DNA of 64,000 bases, taken from Brachycybe producta. Taxonomy: Eukaryota; Arthropoda; Diplopoda; Playtdesmida; Andrognathidae. Made by a program: the position numbers and the translations under genes. Numbering within the stretch: position 1 is the stretch's first letter; each line of letters opens with the position of its first letter. Location: the NCBI GenBank assembly GCA_036925085.1, contig JAUPFP010000026.1:2636058-2700057 (forward strand). Direction: 5' to 3'. Under the pieces are notes generated by a model. The model ran no database searches and was not told the origin of the DNA. It was given only the letters and a program-made list of their open reading frames with translations. Below are positions 52,919 through 63,537 of the stretch, piece by piece.

Positions 52919-55840
52919 GAAACTGAAACGATTACGGAAAAGGATAATGGAAAAATCGAAGTCAACTTGGAGAGTCATCAGGGAGTCCAAGCTGCAACTC
53001 GGCAAAAAAGGGAAGTCTCCGAGCAACCATGCGTTATGTGCATCGAGGTTCGACAGGAGGGATCTATAGGGGAACCCACAGACCTGTGCCAAAATGACCG
53101 ACATACGGTGCCTGCAAAGAAACAAAAAGGAAGCCAAGCTGTAGCACGACAAATAGCCTCAACAAAACTGACATCGAAAAAGGAAATTGCAGTTGGAATC
53201 GAAAGTCGTATCATCCATGGGGGAGGTCAACTCAAGAAACCACTGCAAAATGGGGCCGTCAAGACATTAAAAGGAAACGTCGAAACTAAGCCCTTCAGGG
53301 AACAGGAGTCAGTGAAAAGGAAAGTAGCTGCTCCTGTAAAGGAACAGGAGTTAGTGAAAAAGGAAGTAACTGCTCCTGTAAAGGAACAAAATGGGAACTT
53401 TGCAACTGGCCTCAGAAGTTGTAGCGTCTATAGGGGATGCCAACCAACAGTGTCACTGCAAAGTGGGCTCATCGAGACATCTAAGGTGGATGTCATGGTG
53501 CGGTCCAATGGGAAACAGGTTGCAGTGAAGCTAGGAGTAGCTGCTCCTGAAAAAGGAGAGGAACATCTTCATAGGGAAGAAACGCCTCGAAACAAAAAGT
53601 TCCAGGGTGGAACTAAAAAGGAGCATCTTTATAGGGAAGATGCGAAAATGGAAAAGTGTCAGGGTGGCACTAAAGATGATCAGGGTGGTCATCAAAAACG
53701 AAAGGAAACCACGGACAGGATGTCCAAAAAGGAATTCTGGAAAAAGACACGCGGGCAGGCCGAAAATATCTCTATAGGAGAGACATCTACAGCCTCCCGT
53801 GTGCAAACACGGGTAGGAACAACGATTGAGAACGTTAAAACTCAATCGACTCCTAAAAAGGAACAATTTGGCGTTAAAAATCCATCAAACGATGAATTAA
53901 CGTCCAAATTGTGTAAAGGAGAGGCCAAAATTCAAATTTGCCGCTATATGGAGCGCCGCCTGGTGGGAGAAAAAGGAGGAAGAGACTTTTTGGGTAAAAG
54001 CTCCTCCCACTTCCGGCCGGAAATTGAATTTGTAAGCCCCACAGGATCACGTGAGAAGACAACCGCCATTTTGGACGCCACTTCGAATTGTGATTCTGCA
54101 AAGAATAGTCGCGTGTCGAGTTTTTTCAAAAAGAAAAAAGTGTCAGCGTCTAAAAAGGGAATAATCAGAAAGAGGATGGCTGGATTCATAGATAAGGGAG
54201 CATCTGGGACCGGAGAAGCATCGGAACTAGAAATATTAATGGACACCGGCGAAATGACGCCGGAATGGCTGAGACTTCTATTTGGAGAAGACGACGACGA
54301 CAACGCCATCGCTGCAGGAATCCCTTCCGGCAGCAATGCCGTGCCTTCGTCGCCTGCTAAGGAAAAAGCCAAGGAACCTTCCAAAACGAAGAAAAGGAAG
54401 CAGCCAGAGGGTGAGCTAGTCAATTTTGTGCCGTTAATACATTCTCCTCCCGGGCAGCGTAGAAGCGGCAACCCAGAGCCGGAGATCGTTTATGAAGGGC
54501 CCGCCAGGGACCCAACACTGCAATTTCCAAGGCCTCCAGAGGAAATGGATACTCCACCCGGGAGTCTACATGATGGATGTCTGCCAGCAGAGCTAGGGGG
54601 CTCTCGTAGGAGTGGCCGGACGAAAGGCGAAAGGAACGCCGACAAGAAGGCCATGCGTGATTGGATAGATGGACAGAACAAGGAACTTGCGGCTAGGGGT
54701 CGGTCCCCAATTAAGGTGCCAGCAATTGGAACAGCGCTACCGAAAAGGACAACGCCAAGAGACGTCTCCCCTTCCAACAGCTGGGTCACGGTGGACCAAC
54801 CAATCGTCAGAGGGTACGTTCATCAACCTAATCAACCTTTAAAATTGTCTGGGGCGATGGAGAGGGTCTCCATCGCTTCTAAAGTTGTAGAACCGAGGAG
54901 AGACGCTCATCCGCCAGCGGTGAGCAATCCCGCTCGGCTCAACAGGGAAAAATTCGTTGCTGAGAGGCCAAGGGACCCAAGACGCCAAGGAGACGTCACA
55001 AGAAGTCAGCCTCAAGAGGAACAAAGAACCAGACCAAGGGAGGAGTCAAGGGACCCACCAAGGAGATCCGAGACGGCCAGAATCCAGCCATTTCGCCATC
55101 CCCACATACCTGGACAGGCCAGGAAAGGACAAGGTGCAACAGAGAGGAGGAGGGAACGTCGTGACCAGATCTTCGCAGGGGAACGCGGGCATCCAAGCCG
55201 ACCAGCGCCTGGACCACCCACGGGAGCGATCCCGAAGGTCTCTCCACCACCACCTCCTCAACAATGGCCAAAGGACCGACTGGATATGTCGGATGGAAAG
55301 CTTTCCAACCGACAGCAATTTCGGCTCCTAAGGAACGGTTTGGTGTCTTTTGGGCGTCGCTGGGGAAGAAATGTATTCAGGTATTTAGGTTTCTTCCACA
55401 GTGACGATGGCATTAAGGAAGATCGACTCCGTCCGCGACTGGACCGGCCCTGGACTGCAGTAATCATTCAGGTTTTAGATCATTGGCCCGTCGTTGTCCT
55501 TCATGACAACGCCGAGCCAGGGACGCTTCAACTCATCTACCCGCAGCCTTGGGACAAGTCGACAAGTAACATCCTGGAAGTGGTCATCTCTTCGATGGTA
55601 GCGACCCTGATCCCCAGTAGCCGAGGACACCGCAACGTGGTTCATCATCGACTCAAGGAGCAGGATGGGAATGTGCATCTGGCCACTCAACAACTGGACT
55701 TCATGGAGTCCATCATATTGGGAGCAATCCCACGGTCACAAGTCGTTCCCCTTAGGATGTTGGAGGACCTTAACATCCTTTCAACGGAGGCGGAACCAGG
55801 AGCCAGAGATCAGCAGGGACATCTCGAGCCGGACCACTAG
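52880..55840 (+). CDS. ORF2, unknown protein in the Pol position
   Basis: Open in the -1 frame relative to gag. No ATG is near its beginning, so expression by frameshift is the natural reading, giving about 986 residues after the shift. The N-terminal third is Lys/Glu-rich with short internal repeats (APVKEQE twice near residues 150-170; a KxQGGTKKEHLYRED-like unit twice near 230-265). A CVMC...C...H cluster lies near residue 50. The middle is Pro/Arg-rich and probably disordered. The last 170 residues (from about DRLDMSDGKLSNRQQ) look globular, with YLGFFHSDD, WTAVIIQVLDHWPVVVLHD and IILGAIPRSQVVPLRML. I recognise no family. A lone DTG at about residue 453 lacks protease context. No YxDD box, no HHCC or DDE integrase motif. 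Confidence 0.82.
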   Translation, partial: LLRAPLSPKVVTPETETITEKDNGKIEVNLESHQGVQAATRQKREVSEQPCVMCIEVRQEGSIGEPTDLCQNDRHTVPAKKQKGSQAVARQIASTKLTSKKEIAVGIESRIIHGGGQLKKPLQNGAVKTLKGNVETKPFREQESVKRKVAAPVKEQELVKKEVTAPVKEQNGNFATGLRSCSVYRGCQPTVSLQSGLIETSKVDVMVRSNGKQVAVKLGVAAPEKGEEHLHREETPRNKKFQGGTKKEHLYREDAKMEKCQGGTKDDQGGHQKRKETTDRMSKKEFWKKTRGQAENISIGETSTASRVQTRVGTTIENVKTQSTPKKEQFGVKNPSNDELTSKLCKGEAKIQICRYMERRLVGEKGGRDFLGKSSSHFRPEIEFVSPTGSREKTTAILDATSNCDSAKNSRVSSFFKKKKVSASKKGIIRKRMAGFIDKGASGTGEASELEILMDTGEMTPEWLRLLFGEDDDDNAIAAGIPSGSNAVPSSPAKEKAKEPSKTKKRKQPEGELVNFVPLIHSPPGQRRSGNPEPEIVYEGPARDPTLQFPRPPEEMDTPPGSLHDGCLPAELGGSRRSGRTKGERNADKKAMRDWIDGQNKELAARGRSPIKVPAIGTALPKRTTPRDVSPSNSWVTVDQPIVRGYVHQPNQPLKLSGAMERVSIASKVVEPRRDAHPPAVSNPARLNREKFVAERPRDPRRQGDVTRSQPQEEQRTRPREESRDPPRRSETARIQPFRHPHIPGQARKGQGATERRRERRDQIFAGERGHPSRPAPGPPTGAIPKVSPPPPPQQWPKDRLDMSDGKLSNRQQFRLLRNGLVSFGRRWGRNVFRYLGFFHSDDGIKEDRLRPRLDRPWTAVIIQVLDHWPVVVLHDNAEPGTLQLIYPQPWDKSTSNILEVVISSMVATLIPSSRGHRNVVHHRLKEQDGNVHLATQQLDFMESIILGAIPRSQVVPLRMLEDLNILSTEAEPGARDQQGHLEPDH

Positions 55841-56523
55841 ACGGAGGACCAGGACCGAAAAAGGACCAGCATGGACCAGTTCCGATCCACGCTGAGGAAA
55901 CCAGAGGAACGAGTCAGCGAGGAAGCGTAATTTTTCAAATTGTTTTTATTTTTAATTTTTGGGGTTAAAAGAAAAATAAGGGGTTTCTTTTTAAAAGTTA
56001 AAATTTTGAATTTTCGTTTTCTTTTGGGGGTTTTAAAATCTGTTTTAATTTGTGGGTTAGAAATTTAATTTGGGGCCAAATTAATTTCTTTTAAAACATT
56101 TTTTTTAGGGGGAGGGTTAAAAAGGGTTTAACCTTCCGTTAACTTTGTTTTTAATTAGTCAGGGTTTTTGGGAGGGAGATGGAATTTAAATTAAAGTTCG
56201 TGGATACGTTTTTCTTTGTATATTTATCGATGAAAAAGATATAGGTTATTTTTAAATTTTTTCTGTATTTTGGGTATGTTCTAGTCGAACTTAAATACAA
56301 ATTTGATGGGGGTAAATTGATTTTCGGGGGTCTAAGGGATTTCAGGGTTACAAATCAACTGTGATGAGTCAAATTGAAACCTGTGATATTGTTTTTATTG
56401 GTACAAATTGTATATTTTTATTTTTGGTTATGCAAAGTGAAAATTTTTCAAAAAGGGATTTGTTTTTGACTTAATGTGGCTGCTTACCAGTGTGAAGTTC
56501 AGGGACGAACTTCATGCTTAGTT
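55841..56523 (+). other. 3' untranslated part of the LTR element
   Basis: T-rich and G-patchy sequence with no ORF above 60 codons. Such a long non-coding stretch between the last ORF and the polypurine tract may be a remnant of a deleted region or hold packaging signals. Confidence 0.6.
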
Positions 56524-56531
56524 GGGGGGGG
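56524..56531 (+). promoter_or_regulatory. Polypurine tract
   Basis: Eight G residues directly before the TGAAACG start of the 3' LTR. Position and composition fit the plus-strand primer. Confidence 0.75.
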
Positions 56532-57421
56532 TGAAACGATCAGTCCAGGAGCGCTCCTGGCTCACTTAGTTTTTTGTGGATCGTTTGTTTTTGTTTTTGA
56601 ATTGGCCTGGAACTTTGTCAACCCTCTGTACTGATGTACAGAGGATTGACCTAGTTCTCTCAGCTGACAATGCCAATATCCTGTCTTGGGTCACCTCTTG
56701 GGTCTTGGGTCTTTTTCTCTCCCAGTCCCACCCCTTAATACAAAAAGATCATGCTGATAAGCAGTAGCATTAAGTCAATGGGGTTGTATTTTTCTTGGAA
56801 AATTATTGTTTTTAAAGGATGAATCATATTTCTATATTTTGGTGACCACTGGTCAATCAAATTGATTGGCCAGTTTGGTTTTTCATTTCGATTTTGCCCA
56901 ATCAGAGAATACTGAGAAATGGTTCTCAGTATCCTCTTTTTGGGTATAAAAGGCCGTGTATTTTTGTGTAAATGAAGAATTCACTGAAGCACTCTTGAGA
57001 CAACGAATCTATGCTCAAGTTTGTTCAGAGAGAACAGTCTTTTTAAAGACTAGAATGGAATTGTAAATAAACAAATGGTATACTTTAAAAATTGCCAAGT
57101 CTTATTTCTTATATTTATGGAGAGAACGGAAGTTCTGAAATCATCTTCATCTCGAATTATCAATCCGGGTGAAAACCCGGATCAACACTTCTAGATGCAA
57201 CTTCAAGGGACAGCACGATCAACTAGCTTTTAACGGGCGAAAGCCCGAGGGGTAGCAGACAGCTAAAAGATCCATTTTACTGTAAAAGTTCAACAAGGAA
57301 GAACTTGTGAGGAATAGGAAAAGGGATTAATTTGTTCCCTTCCTCCCGAACCAGGATAAAATAAGCGGCTTAGCCAACCGCTTTTTGGTATATTTTATCC
57401 ACCACAAGGTGGTTCGTTACA
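56532..57421 (+). repeat. 3' LTR
   Basis: 890 bp, identical to the 5' LTR wherever I compared (offset 6061). TATA box at 56945 and AATAAA at 57066. The 63-codon ORF present in both LTRs (MDRLFLFLNW...) is identical but has no recognisable function. Confidence 0.95.
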
Positions 57422-57553
57422 CTATGACGTAGAAATATGGCGTCGCTCTCGTTTGGGGCGGGGGCGTCTTTGAGCTATCATCACACCTGTTTCTCTACAA
57501 ACCTTGATTTACCCCTTTTGATCCTAATTATAATATGTCAGCCAGGCATGGGA

Positions 57554-57758
57554 ACAGGCATTTAGAAATCGGGACGAACACAAGTTGGCTCCGCCCTTTT
57601 TATGACGAAATCAACTTCTATTTGGTTGGTTATGTAGTCTGACGTCACATGCTCCGCCGTTTTCAACGTCGAACCACACAACAAACCAATTAGAAGTTGC
57701 CGGTCGTCATAAAACGGGCGGAGCCAACTTGTGTTCGTCCCGATTTCTAAATGCCTAC
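57554..57758. mobile_element. Family C MITE, cleanest copy
   Basis: 205 bp. The arms ACAGGCATTTAGAAATCGGG, ACGAACACAAGTTGGCTCCG and CCC are mirrored to within a few bases. The flanks GGCATGGGA (57545-57553) and GGTATGGGA (57759-57767) agree at 8 of 9. The centre holds TAGTCTGACGTCACATGCTC and GTCGAACCACACAACAAACC. Confidence 0.9.
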
Positions 57759-57767
57759 GGTATGGGA

Positions 57768-58001
57768 TTCCTGGACATTGTACGAAATAGTTCAATTGTT
57801 CTTCCAAACAAAAACAAAAGGTGAGGAGGGGAATAACTGGTCTAAACAACACATTGAAATTAAAGTAGTCGCTTGTGAACAATGAAAAGTAATAAATTTG
57901 TTGCAACTTCAACTGTCAGTAATTTCAATTTCTGTTTATAAGTTTTATTTTATTAAATTATAATTATTTAAAAAAATATATAGCTAATGAGCCATATATA
58001 T
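57768..58001. other. Short intergenic spacer
   Basis: No feature recognised. A 116-codon minus-strand ORF spans this region and the Family C element, so it is unlikely to be real. Confidence 0.5.
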
Positions 58002-58904
58002 CTAGTGGCAGTAGGCGAAAGGATGGCCCTCTAAGAATTTAGCAGACGAAACTTTTAACATAGACGTCAATGGAAAAATCGCTGCAACGGTAAGTTTTTT
58101 TACTGTTTTCTCGCAAATTACGCGCCCTATTTTCGTGAATTTTTGAAAAAAATAAAGACAAAACTACGTAGTTTCACATCCATGCATTATTTTTTTTTTA
58201 AATATTTCACATTTTTTTGTTGTTTTCGAATGTTTTGTTCTGAACGTTGCAGTTAAACCAATGAAGATTTCGATAAGTCGGTAAGTTCTTTTGATTATTT
58301 CTTGCAAATTACTTGTACAAGTATCGTGAAATTTTAAAGAAATAAATATAATAATAGGTATTTTTATAATTAATCATTGTTTAATTAAATATTCTTTTTG
58401 TTTGTTTTTCATGAGTTATTCAAAAAATTCACTCCAACTATTCAATGTATAGTTCAGAATAAAACATTGAAAACAAACAATCAACGAGGGGACATTAAAC
58501 AAACAATGCCTCACTGTGGATTCTTTGTGGAACTATGTACTTTTATCTTTATTTCTTTAAAATGTCACGATAAAAATTGTGCAAGTAATTTGCAAGAAAT
58601 ATTCAAAAGAACTTACGGATATATCAAAATCTCCATTGGCTTCCATGTTAAAAGTTGCGGTTTAACAACAACGTTCAGAACAAAAAACATCAAAAACAAC
58701 AAAACAATGTGAAACATTAAAAAAAACTAATGCATGGATGTGAAACCACGTACTTTTGTCTTTTATTTTTTCAAAAATTGACGAAAATCGGGCGAGTAAT
58801 TTGCGAGAAAACGTCAAAAAAACTTATCGGTGCAGCGATTTTTCGATAGAGTTCTATGTTAAGGTAACTTCTTAGGGTGCCATCTTTTCGCCTACTGCCA
58901 CTAG
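58002..58904. mobile_element. Giant fold-back element, ~370-bp arms
   Basis: Ends are CTAGTGGCAGTAGGCGAAAG and CTTTTCGCCTACTGCCACTAG. Arm landmarks appear in mirrored order: AAAAATCGCTGCA/TGCAGCGATTTTT, CTCGCAAATTAC/GTAATTTGCGAG, ACATCCATGCATTA/TAATGCATGGATGT, TCTGAACGTTGCAG/ACGTTCAGA, CTTGCAAATTACTTG/CAAGTAATTTGCAAG. The spacer is about 130 bp near 58450. A second, outer inverted pair AGCCATATATAT/ATATATATGGCT flanks it. A 104-codon ORF inside has no recognisable domain. Confidence 0.85.
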
Positions 58905-59107
58905 AGGCGCTTATTGGACATATATATGGCTCCATTAATTGAAGAGATCCAAGGTCACAATTTGGAATTAAAAAAACAGCCAACTTGCTCTGGCACCTGC
59001 TGTAGTGGCAAACATCATGTTGTGTCAACTGGATCTTTGAGGGATTATGTCTATTGTTTGGTGTTAACTGTTTGTTTGAAATGTCCTTTGAAAATTATTG
59101 CAGTTAT

Positions 59108-59249
59108 ACCACCACCTTAGTTTCCACTAGCAAATGAACTGTGGTTAGCTTTTTAACTGCAGTTAAGGTAACAAGGTATAACCTAATTTAATCTAACCTT
59201 AATTAACGTAACCATAACTGGCCTAATTTGCACTACACTAACATTCTAA
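59108..59249. mobile_element. Short dispersed repeat next to Family E
   Basis: Inverse of 17553-17705: TTTCCACTAGCAAATGAACT, TTTTTAACTGCAGTTAAGGT and GCACTACACTAACATTCTAA. It abuts a Family E element with exactly the junction seen at 17552/17553. Confidence 0.6.
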
Positions 59250-59559
59250 TACCTTGTACATGCATGAGTTAAATGAATTCAAATTAAATGGGTTTAGGTG
59301 AATTGCACGGAATCCAGTTAAGGACATGAACACCAAATAAAAATTGACTCTTATTATTAATATTTTAAATTGAAAAACTAAATCAATATTTTGTCAATAG
59401 TTTCTATATTATATTTAAGTATTAATCTCAATATTTTCAGATTATTAACTGAATTAAATTGAATTCGACATATTGTTTGTTTGTCCTTCACAGGCCTCTG
59501 TAAAACACGTTTATTATTTAAATGCAATTAAATTAGTAGGTGTGTCAAAGTACTAGGTA
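59250..59559. mobile_element. Family E MITE
   Basis: TACCTTGTACATGCATGAGT to AGTAGGTGTGTCAAAGTACTAGGTA, same order and orientation as 46171-46460. The right end has a small insertion (CAAAG). Confidence 0.8.
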
Positions 59560-59584
59560 TCACGCTGAACAAACAAAAGTAAAA

Positions 59585-60690
59585 TGTAAAGCCTCGTTTT
59601 CACGATGATACATTGCACTTTGAAAACTTAATATTTGACAACTTTAAATATGAAACATATTGCCGCCGCAACGGTGTGTTTTAAAAATTAACATTTTTTC
59701 TTTAAGAGGCTAGATACATCGTTTAGTTCAAAATTTCTCCGAATGTAGGCGCTGCGATCGTTGTTGATTGAAAAACGGTTTTTTAACGTTTTTTCTCCCG
59801 GTTCGAAGTCACATAATAATTAATAGAAAAATAATTTCGCGTGCTAACCTTATAAAAAGAAAACATTGTGAAGCCAGTAGATTAATGCACGTAATAATTA
59901 TTTTGTTATTGTTCTGAGTTGTTTTTAACGGGCGTTCTTCAAATGTTTGGGAGACGGTTTTTTGCTCCTATGGGACTTAACATGGAGTTAAAAAAACGTA
60001 AGATTTTAAATGTTATTTAAAAATAGAAAGCCCTTTTAAAATTTAGAAAAAGGAATAATCCTGAAGGCAATAAACACATGTAAGTACATGCTAATTTTTC
60101 TGATTGCTCTAAATCATTTTTAATCAGAGTTCTCTTAACTTTTGTTGGACGGTGTTTTAGTCCTATGGGACTTAACATGGAGTTTAAAAACGTACGATTT
60201 TAAATGTTATTAAAAAATAGAAGGACCTTTTCAAAAATTTATAAAAAGGAAACATCGTGAAGCCAATACATGCATGTATGTGCTAATTATTTTGTTATTG
60301 TTCTAAATCGTTTTTAACGAGAGTTTTTCAAATGTTTGTGGGACGGTTTTGGGGCCAATGGGATTTAACATGGGGTTAAAAAACGAACGACTTTGAACCG
60401 TGTTTAAAAATAGAAGGACTTTTTCAAAAATTATATAAATCGAGCAGGTGAAGAACAATACTTTTTATTGCATTTTGCGCTTTACTATATTTTAATTGAG
60501 CGATTGTGAGGCGATTTCTTGCAGTTTTAGTAACACCATATAAGAACACTCATTTGTCTCGTTGTCGTCTGCTCAAAACAACAAGATGGACGTGGATCTA
60601 GGCTCTTAACATCGGGTCTATGGGCTCAATAGAAAAACGATGCTAGCGCTCTTGTGGAGATTTTAGTAGCCTCTTAATATTTTTGAACTT
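59585..60690. mobile_element. Family F element with three internal repeats
   Basis: Starts with a short Family D end (GCCTCGTTTTCACGATGATA), then Family F sequence (TTGCACTTTGAAAACTTAAT, CATATTGCCGCCGC, TTAACATTTTTTCTTTAAGA). The right end is GATGCTAGCGCTCTTGTGGA to GCCTCTTAATAT. Between 59880 and 60440 a unit of about 180 bp occurs three times with decay, marked by GGGACTTAACATGGAGTT (59969, 60168, 60361 as GGGATTTAACATGGGGTT). Non-coding. Confidence 0.7.
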
Positions 60691-60734
60691 TGCAAAGGCT
60701 TATGATACAGTTATATTATGGTGACGTGGTCTTC

Positions 60735-60920
60735 AGTTCCAAATATATTTAGAATATGGAATTCATTTCCAGCATATAGTTCTGTTTTGAGACGAATTCA
60801 ATTCCCTATGATGTCTAAATGTTGTCTATAAATGACAATCATTTATGATTGGGAATTGTCCCCCGCAGCCACATGGGTCTCGAGCTGATTGCAGGTGTAC
60901 TGAGTTCAGTTGAATTGTTT
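60735..60920. repeat. Dispersed repeat shared with 38279-38430
   Basis: Collinear blocks with 38279-38430 over about 150-180 bp. The 60735 copy is longer by an AAATGACAATCATTTATGAT segment. Nature unknown. Confidence 0.55.
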
Positions 60921-61364
60921 TGTTTATCGAAATTACGATGGTATTGTGACAACTAAATGTACGTTTCACCTCTGATTGAGTCTTGTTACGTACGTGACAC
61001 TACTTATCACAATCTCCTATAGTATGCAGGCTTCACAATCACACATATAATGCTTATGACCGGGTTCTCACATCAGAAGACAAATAAAGGGAGTATGAAG
61101 CCTAGGTAACTAGTGTCTGTCAACCAGGGAATAAAACGCAGTCCGGGAAACAGAATTTATTTTTATTTTTGTCAACTGTAATTCGTTGCAATAAATTACG
61201 AAGTCGTTGCAACAAATTACTTAATATATTGTTGTAACTTGTAACACCCTGTAACTTGCAATCCCGCCAAAACCATAGCCTGGGGGTAAACAACTCTTGC
61301 TCGCCCCTCTCCCCTCTCTGACCCACACTTCTGACGCACATCGAAGTGGCAGAGTGATACACTT
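60921..61364. other. Intergenic, nothing recognised
   Basis: Some ATTGTTGTAACTTGTAAC-like and GTTGCAACAAATTAC motifs (61185-61250) recur at 61935-62050, hinting at another decayed palindromic repeat bracketing the LTR-like element. Confidence 0.4.
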
Positions 61365-61905
61365 AGGATCATGGTCACTTGGACCTGGTTACACCTCGTA
61401 GGTGTACACAGGTCCAAGGTATAAAAGGACCATGTTCCTCTTTGTTCCTCATCCTTGTCTTTCCTCTCTTTTGTACTACGTAGATATTTATCCGTATCAC
61501 ATCATGGGCATGAGGACGCACCTTTGATATTCAACCTTCATCCTTGTAAACTAAGTGTTTCCGTATAAGGATGAATAAAAGTGTTTATAATGGAAAACAG
61601 TGTTGTCTCTATGTTCGGTAACTAATCACTTCTCTACGGAGGCCGTAGACACCATAAGGCAGGAGACATACGATCCTGAAGCAGCTACAACATCTTCTTC
61701 TATTGGTAAGCAGAACAGGAGAAGATGTATATCGAGGAAAGATGGCCACCATCCTTCTGCACAGATCTCACCCCCATGCAGGAGGATGATTGCAATCGAT
61801 CACCAACCAACCACTTCTGTAACTCGAATCTTCTTCGTGTGGTCACCACGCGATCAGGAGAAGAAACGAGTTGCAGAAAACACCATCTACAAGTGGGTAA
61901 AATTA
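61365..61905 (+). mobile_element. LTR-like dispersed repeat, copy 2
   Basis: Homologous to 25720-26225, with TATAAAAGGACCATG at 61422, GGATGAATAAAA at 61567, and GTGTTTATAATGGAAAACAG followed by GTAGACACCATAAGGCAGGA. The similarity continues through CACCATCCTTCTG and GCAGGAGGATGA. Reading as a solo LTR or as an RNA polymerase II promoter cassette is inferred from the TATA/AATAAA spacing of about 145 bp. Confidence 0.55.
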
Positions 61906-62440
61906 AAAGGTCGACGTCAAAAGCTCACAAACTATAATCTGTAAGTAATCGGTTGCAACGGTTTACTAACCTGTTGCAACGAATTAGTAACCTATTGCAA
62001 CAAATCAGAAAGTTTTTGTATGGAATTAAGTAATTCGTTACAACGAAGTACAGTAAATCCGGAGGTTTCTGCGTAAGTCGAAAAGTCGCATAAGTTGAAT
62101 CTCATTAAGTTGTTCTATGTATTTATTATTGCATTTACAGAGCCAATTGATACGTATCGACGTTGTTGTAAAGCTTTGTATCCACTTGTTGCAGTTTAGC
62201 GTATCGTATCACCGTAGCGTATCATACCCGTATCATTCACAGATACAGATATGGTGTACACGCAACTCGCTGTTTCTAGTATCATCAATGCATCGCGTTT
62301 CAAAAGACATGATTCGAGATGGCAGACTTCCCCGTTTCATCTAGTTTCATTTCAACTGCCGAAATGAGCACACTGCCGAATGAACAAATTTTATGCAATG
62401 GAGTGACCGAGCGCGCTGCCCCCGTCCCACCTTACTCAAC
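61906..62440. other. Intergenic, nothing recognised
   Basis: No gene. Repeated GTAACCTATTGCAACAAATC motifs (61945-62045), and GTATCGTATCACCGTAGCGT near 62200. Confidence 0.4.
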
Positions 62441-63271
62441 CAGGGGTGGATTTACCAATAGGCAGAGTAGGCAGCTGCCTAGGGCGGCAAATTTTTGGGG
62501 GCGGCAAATTGTAAAAATTTTTTTTTGGAAATTCGTTTTGGATAAAAAAAAGTATTGTAAAACAATAAACTGCCTAATATAACAAATTGGTTGGCAAGAG
62601 GAATTGATGCAACAAGAGCCAGAATGACCACTTCCGACAAAACAGTTGATACAAAGAAATGCAATGAACCCAATCGGTCATTTATCGGGTTTTCCCAGTT
62701 TCATCAGAAATGCAACAAGTGGATACCCGGCTTAAGGGGAAGTATACCGTGGAAGTCGAGAACTTACTGTAGTATCGAATTAACAATTCTTTATAAAGGG
62801 TTAGAATTGACAAAAATAAAATTGAATGACTTTTCCTGGGCTCCGTATTATTGACTATGAAAGGAGTGATTCTTCCGGCGCGTCTGTGGACGGCGTCTGC
62901 GTCTTGGCGGCCTGTGGCCGGATTGCTTTCAGTAGTTCTTTATCAGAGCAGTTCCTCTGATGCGAATGCGGCTGGCAACTGAAGTATGTGGCTGCAGTGC
63001 CGTACGAAGAAAAAAGTTCACCCGAGGCAAAGTCTAAATATGCCCCCCTTACTGCAAAAATCAATAACTTACAAAAATTAGAAATAAATAATTGAAATGT
63101 TTGCATTTACAAACCTTCAATTCAATTCCTCAAATATAGAAAGATGTAAATATTCTGAGGAAATTGACTCCAATTTTTTTCAAAATGTTTATATTTTAAT
63201 GAGGATAAGATGACGATTTTGACGCCCCCTAATCATGGCGCCTGATGCATGCGCCTCCTTCGGACGGCCCT
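62441..63271. mobile_element. Candidate hAT-type element
   Basis: CAGGGGTGGATTTACCAATA with AGGCAGCTGCCTAGGGCGGC at left and GCGCCTCCTTCGGACGGCCCTG at right resemble degraded hAT ends. The target duplication was not found. A direct repeat of about 33 bp (GATTCTTCCGGCGCGTCTGT and onward) at 62869 recurs at 63454, just outside. Confidence 0.4.
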
Positions 63272-63537
63272 GTGCGTCTGCTTTTGCAGATGCAGTGGTA
63301 AAAGGGTCTTTGGGCCGAGTTACCTTATGCTTGTTGTTGTTGTGTCTACGTTTTGGAAAATGCAAGTTGACCCATGACTGATGAATGATGATACTAGCAT
63401 CAGGAGACTCTTCCTTGTCTTGGCCGCGAGATGTTTTGGTTTTGCCATCCCTAGGATTCTTCCGGCACATCTGCGGATGGCGTCTGAAGTTTTTTTGCGT
63501 CCATAGCCGCGTTCGTATCCCAAAGTGATTCGAAATT

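Larger units (their letters stand above)
50471..57421 (+). mobile_element. LTR retrotransposon, complete, Pol-less
   Basis: 6951 bp. The LTRs at 50471-51360 and 56532-57421 are the same length and appear identical, so insertion is recent. Termini are TGAAACGATC...GTTCGTTACA (TG..CA). The flanks give CTAT on both sides (ACTAT if the last A is assigned to the target). The order is LTR, primer site, gag (51462), -1 frameshift, ORF2 to 55840, about 690 bp non-coding, G-rich polypurine tract, LTR. No reverse transcriptase, RNase H, protease or integrase motif was found in any frame, so mobilisation would need enzymes from another element. Confidence 0.93.

Noticed and set aside
54235-54260. MDTG in ORF2 as a retroviral-type aspartic protease
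   Set aside because: The residues after DTG (EMTPEWL) lack the A-S/T-x-x pattern, and no flap or second motif follows; most likely chance.
53944-54471. 175-codon minus-strand ORF inside ORF2
   Set aside because: Shadow of the GC-richer ORF2 coding frame; no features.
63189-63523. Minus-strand ORFs (e.g. SDAIRRCAGRILG) as a gene fragment
   Set aside because: A direct repeat shared with 62869 and lack of a consistent long frame point to repeat sequence; no family recognised.
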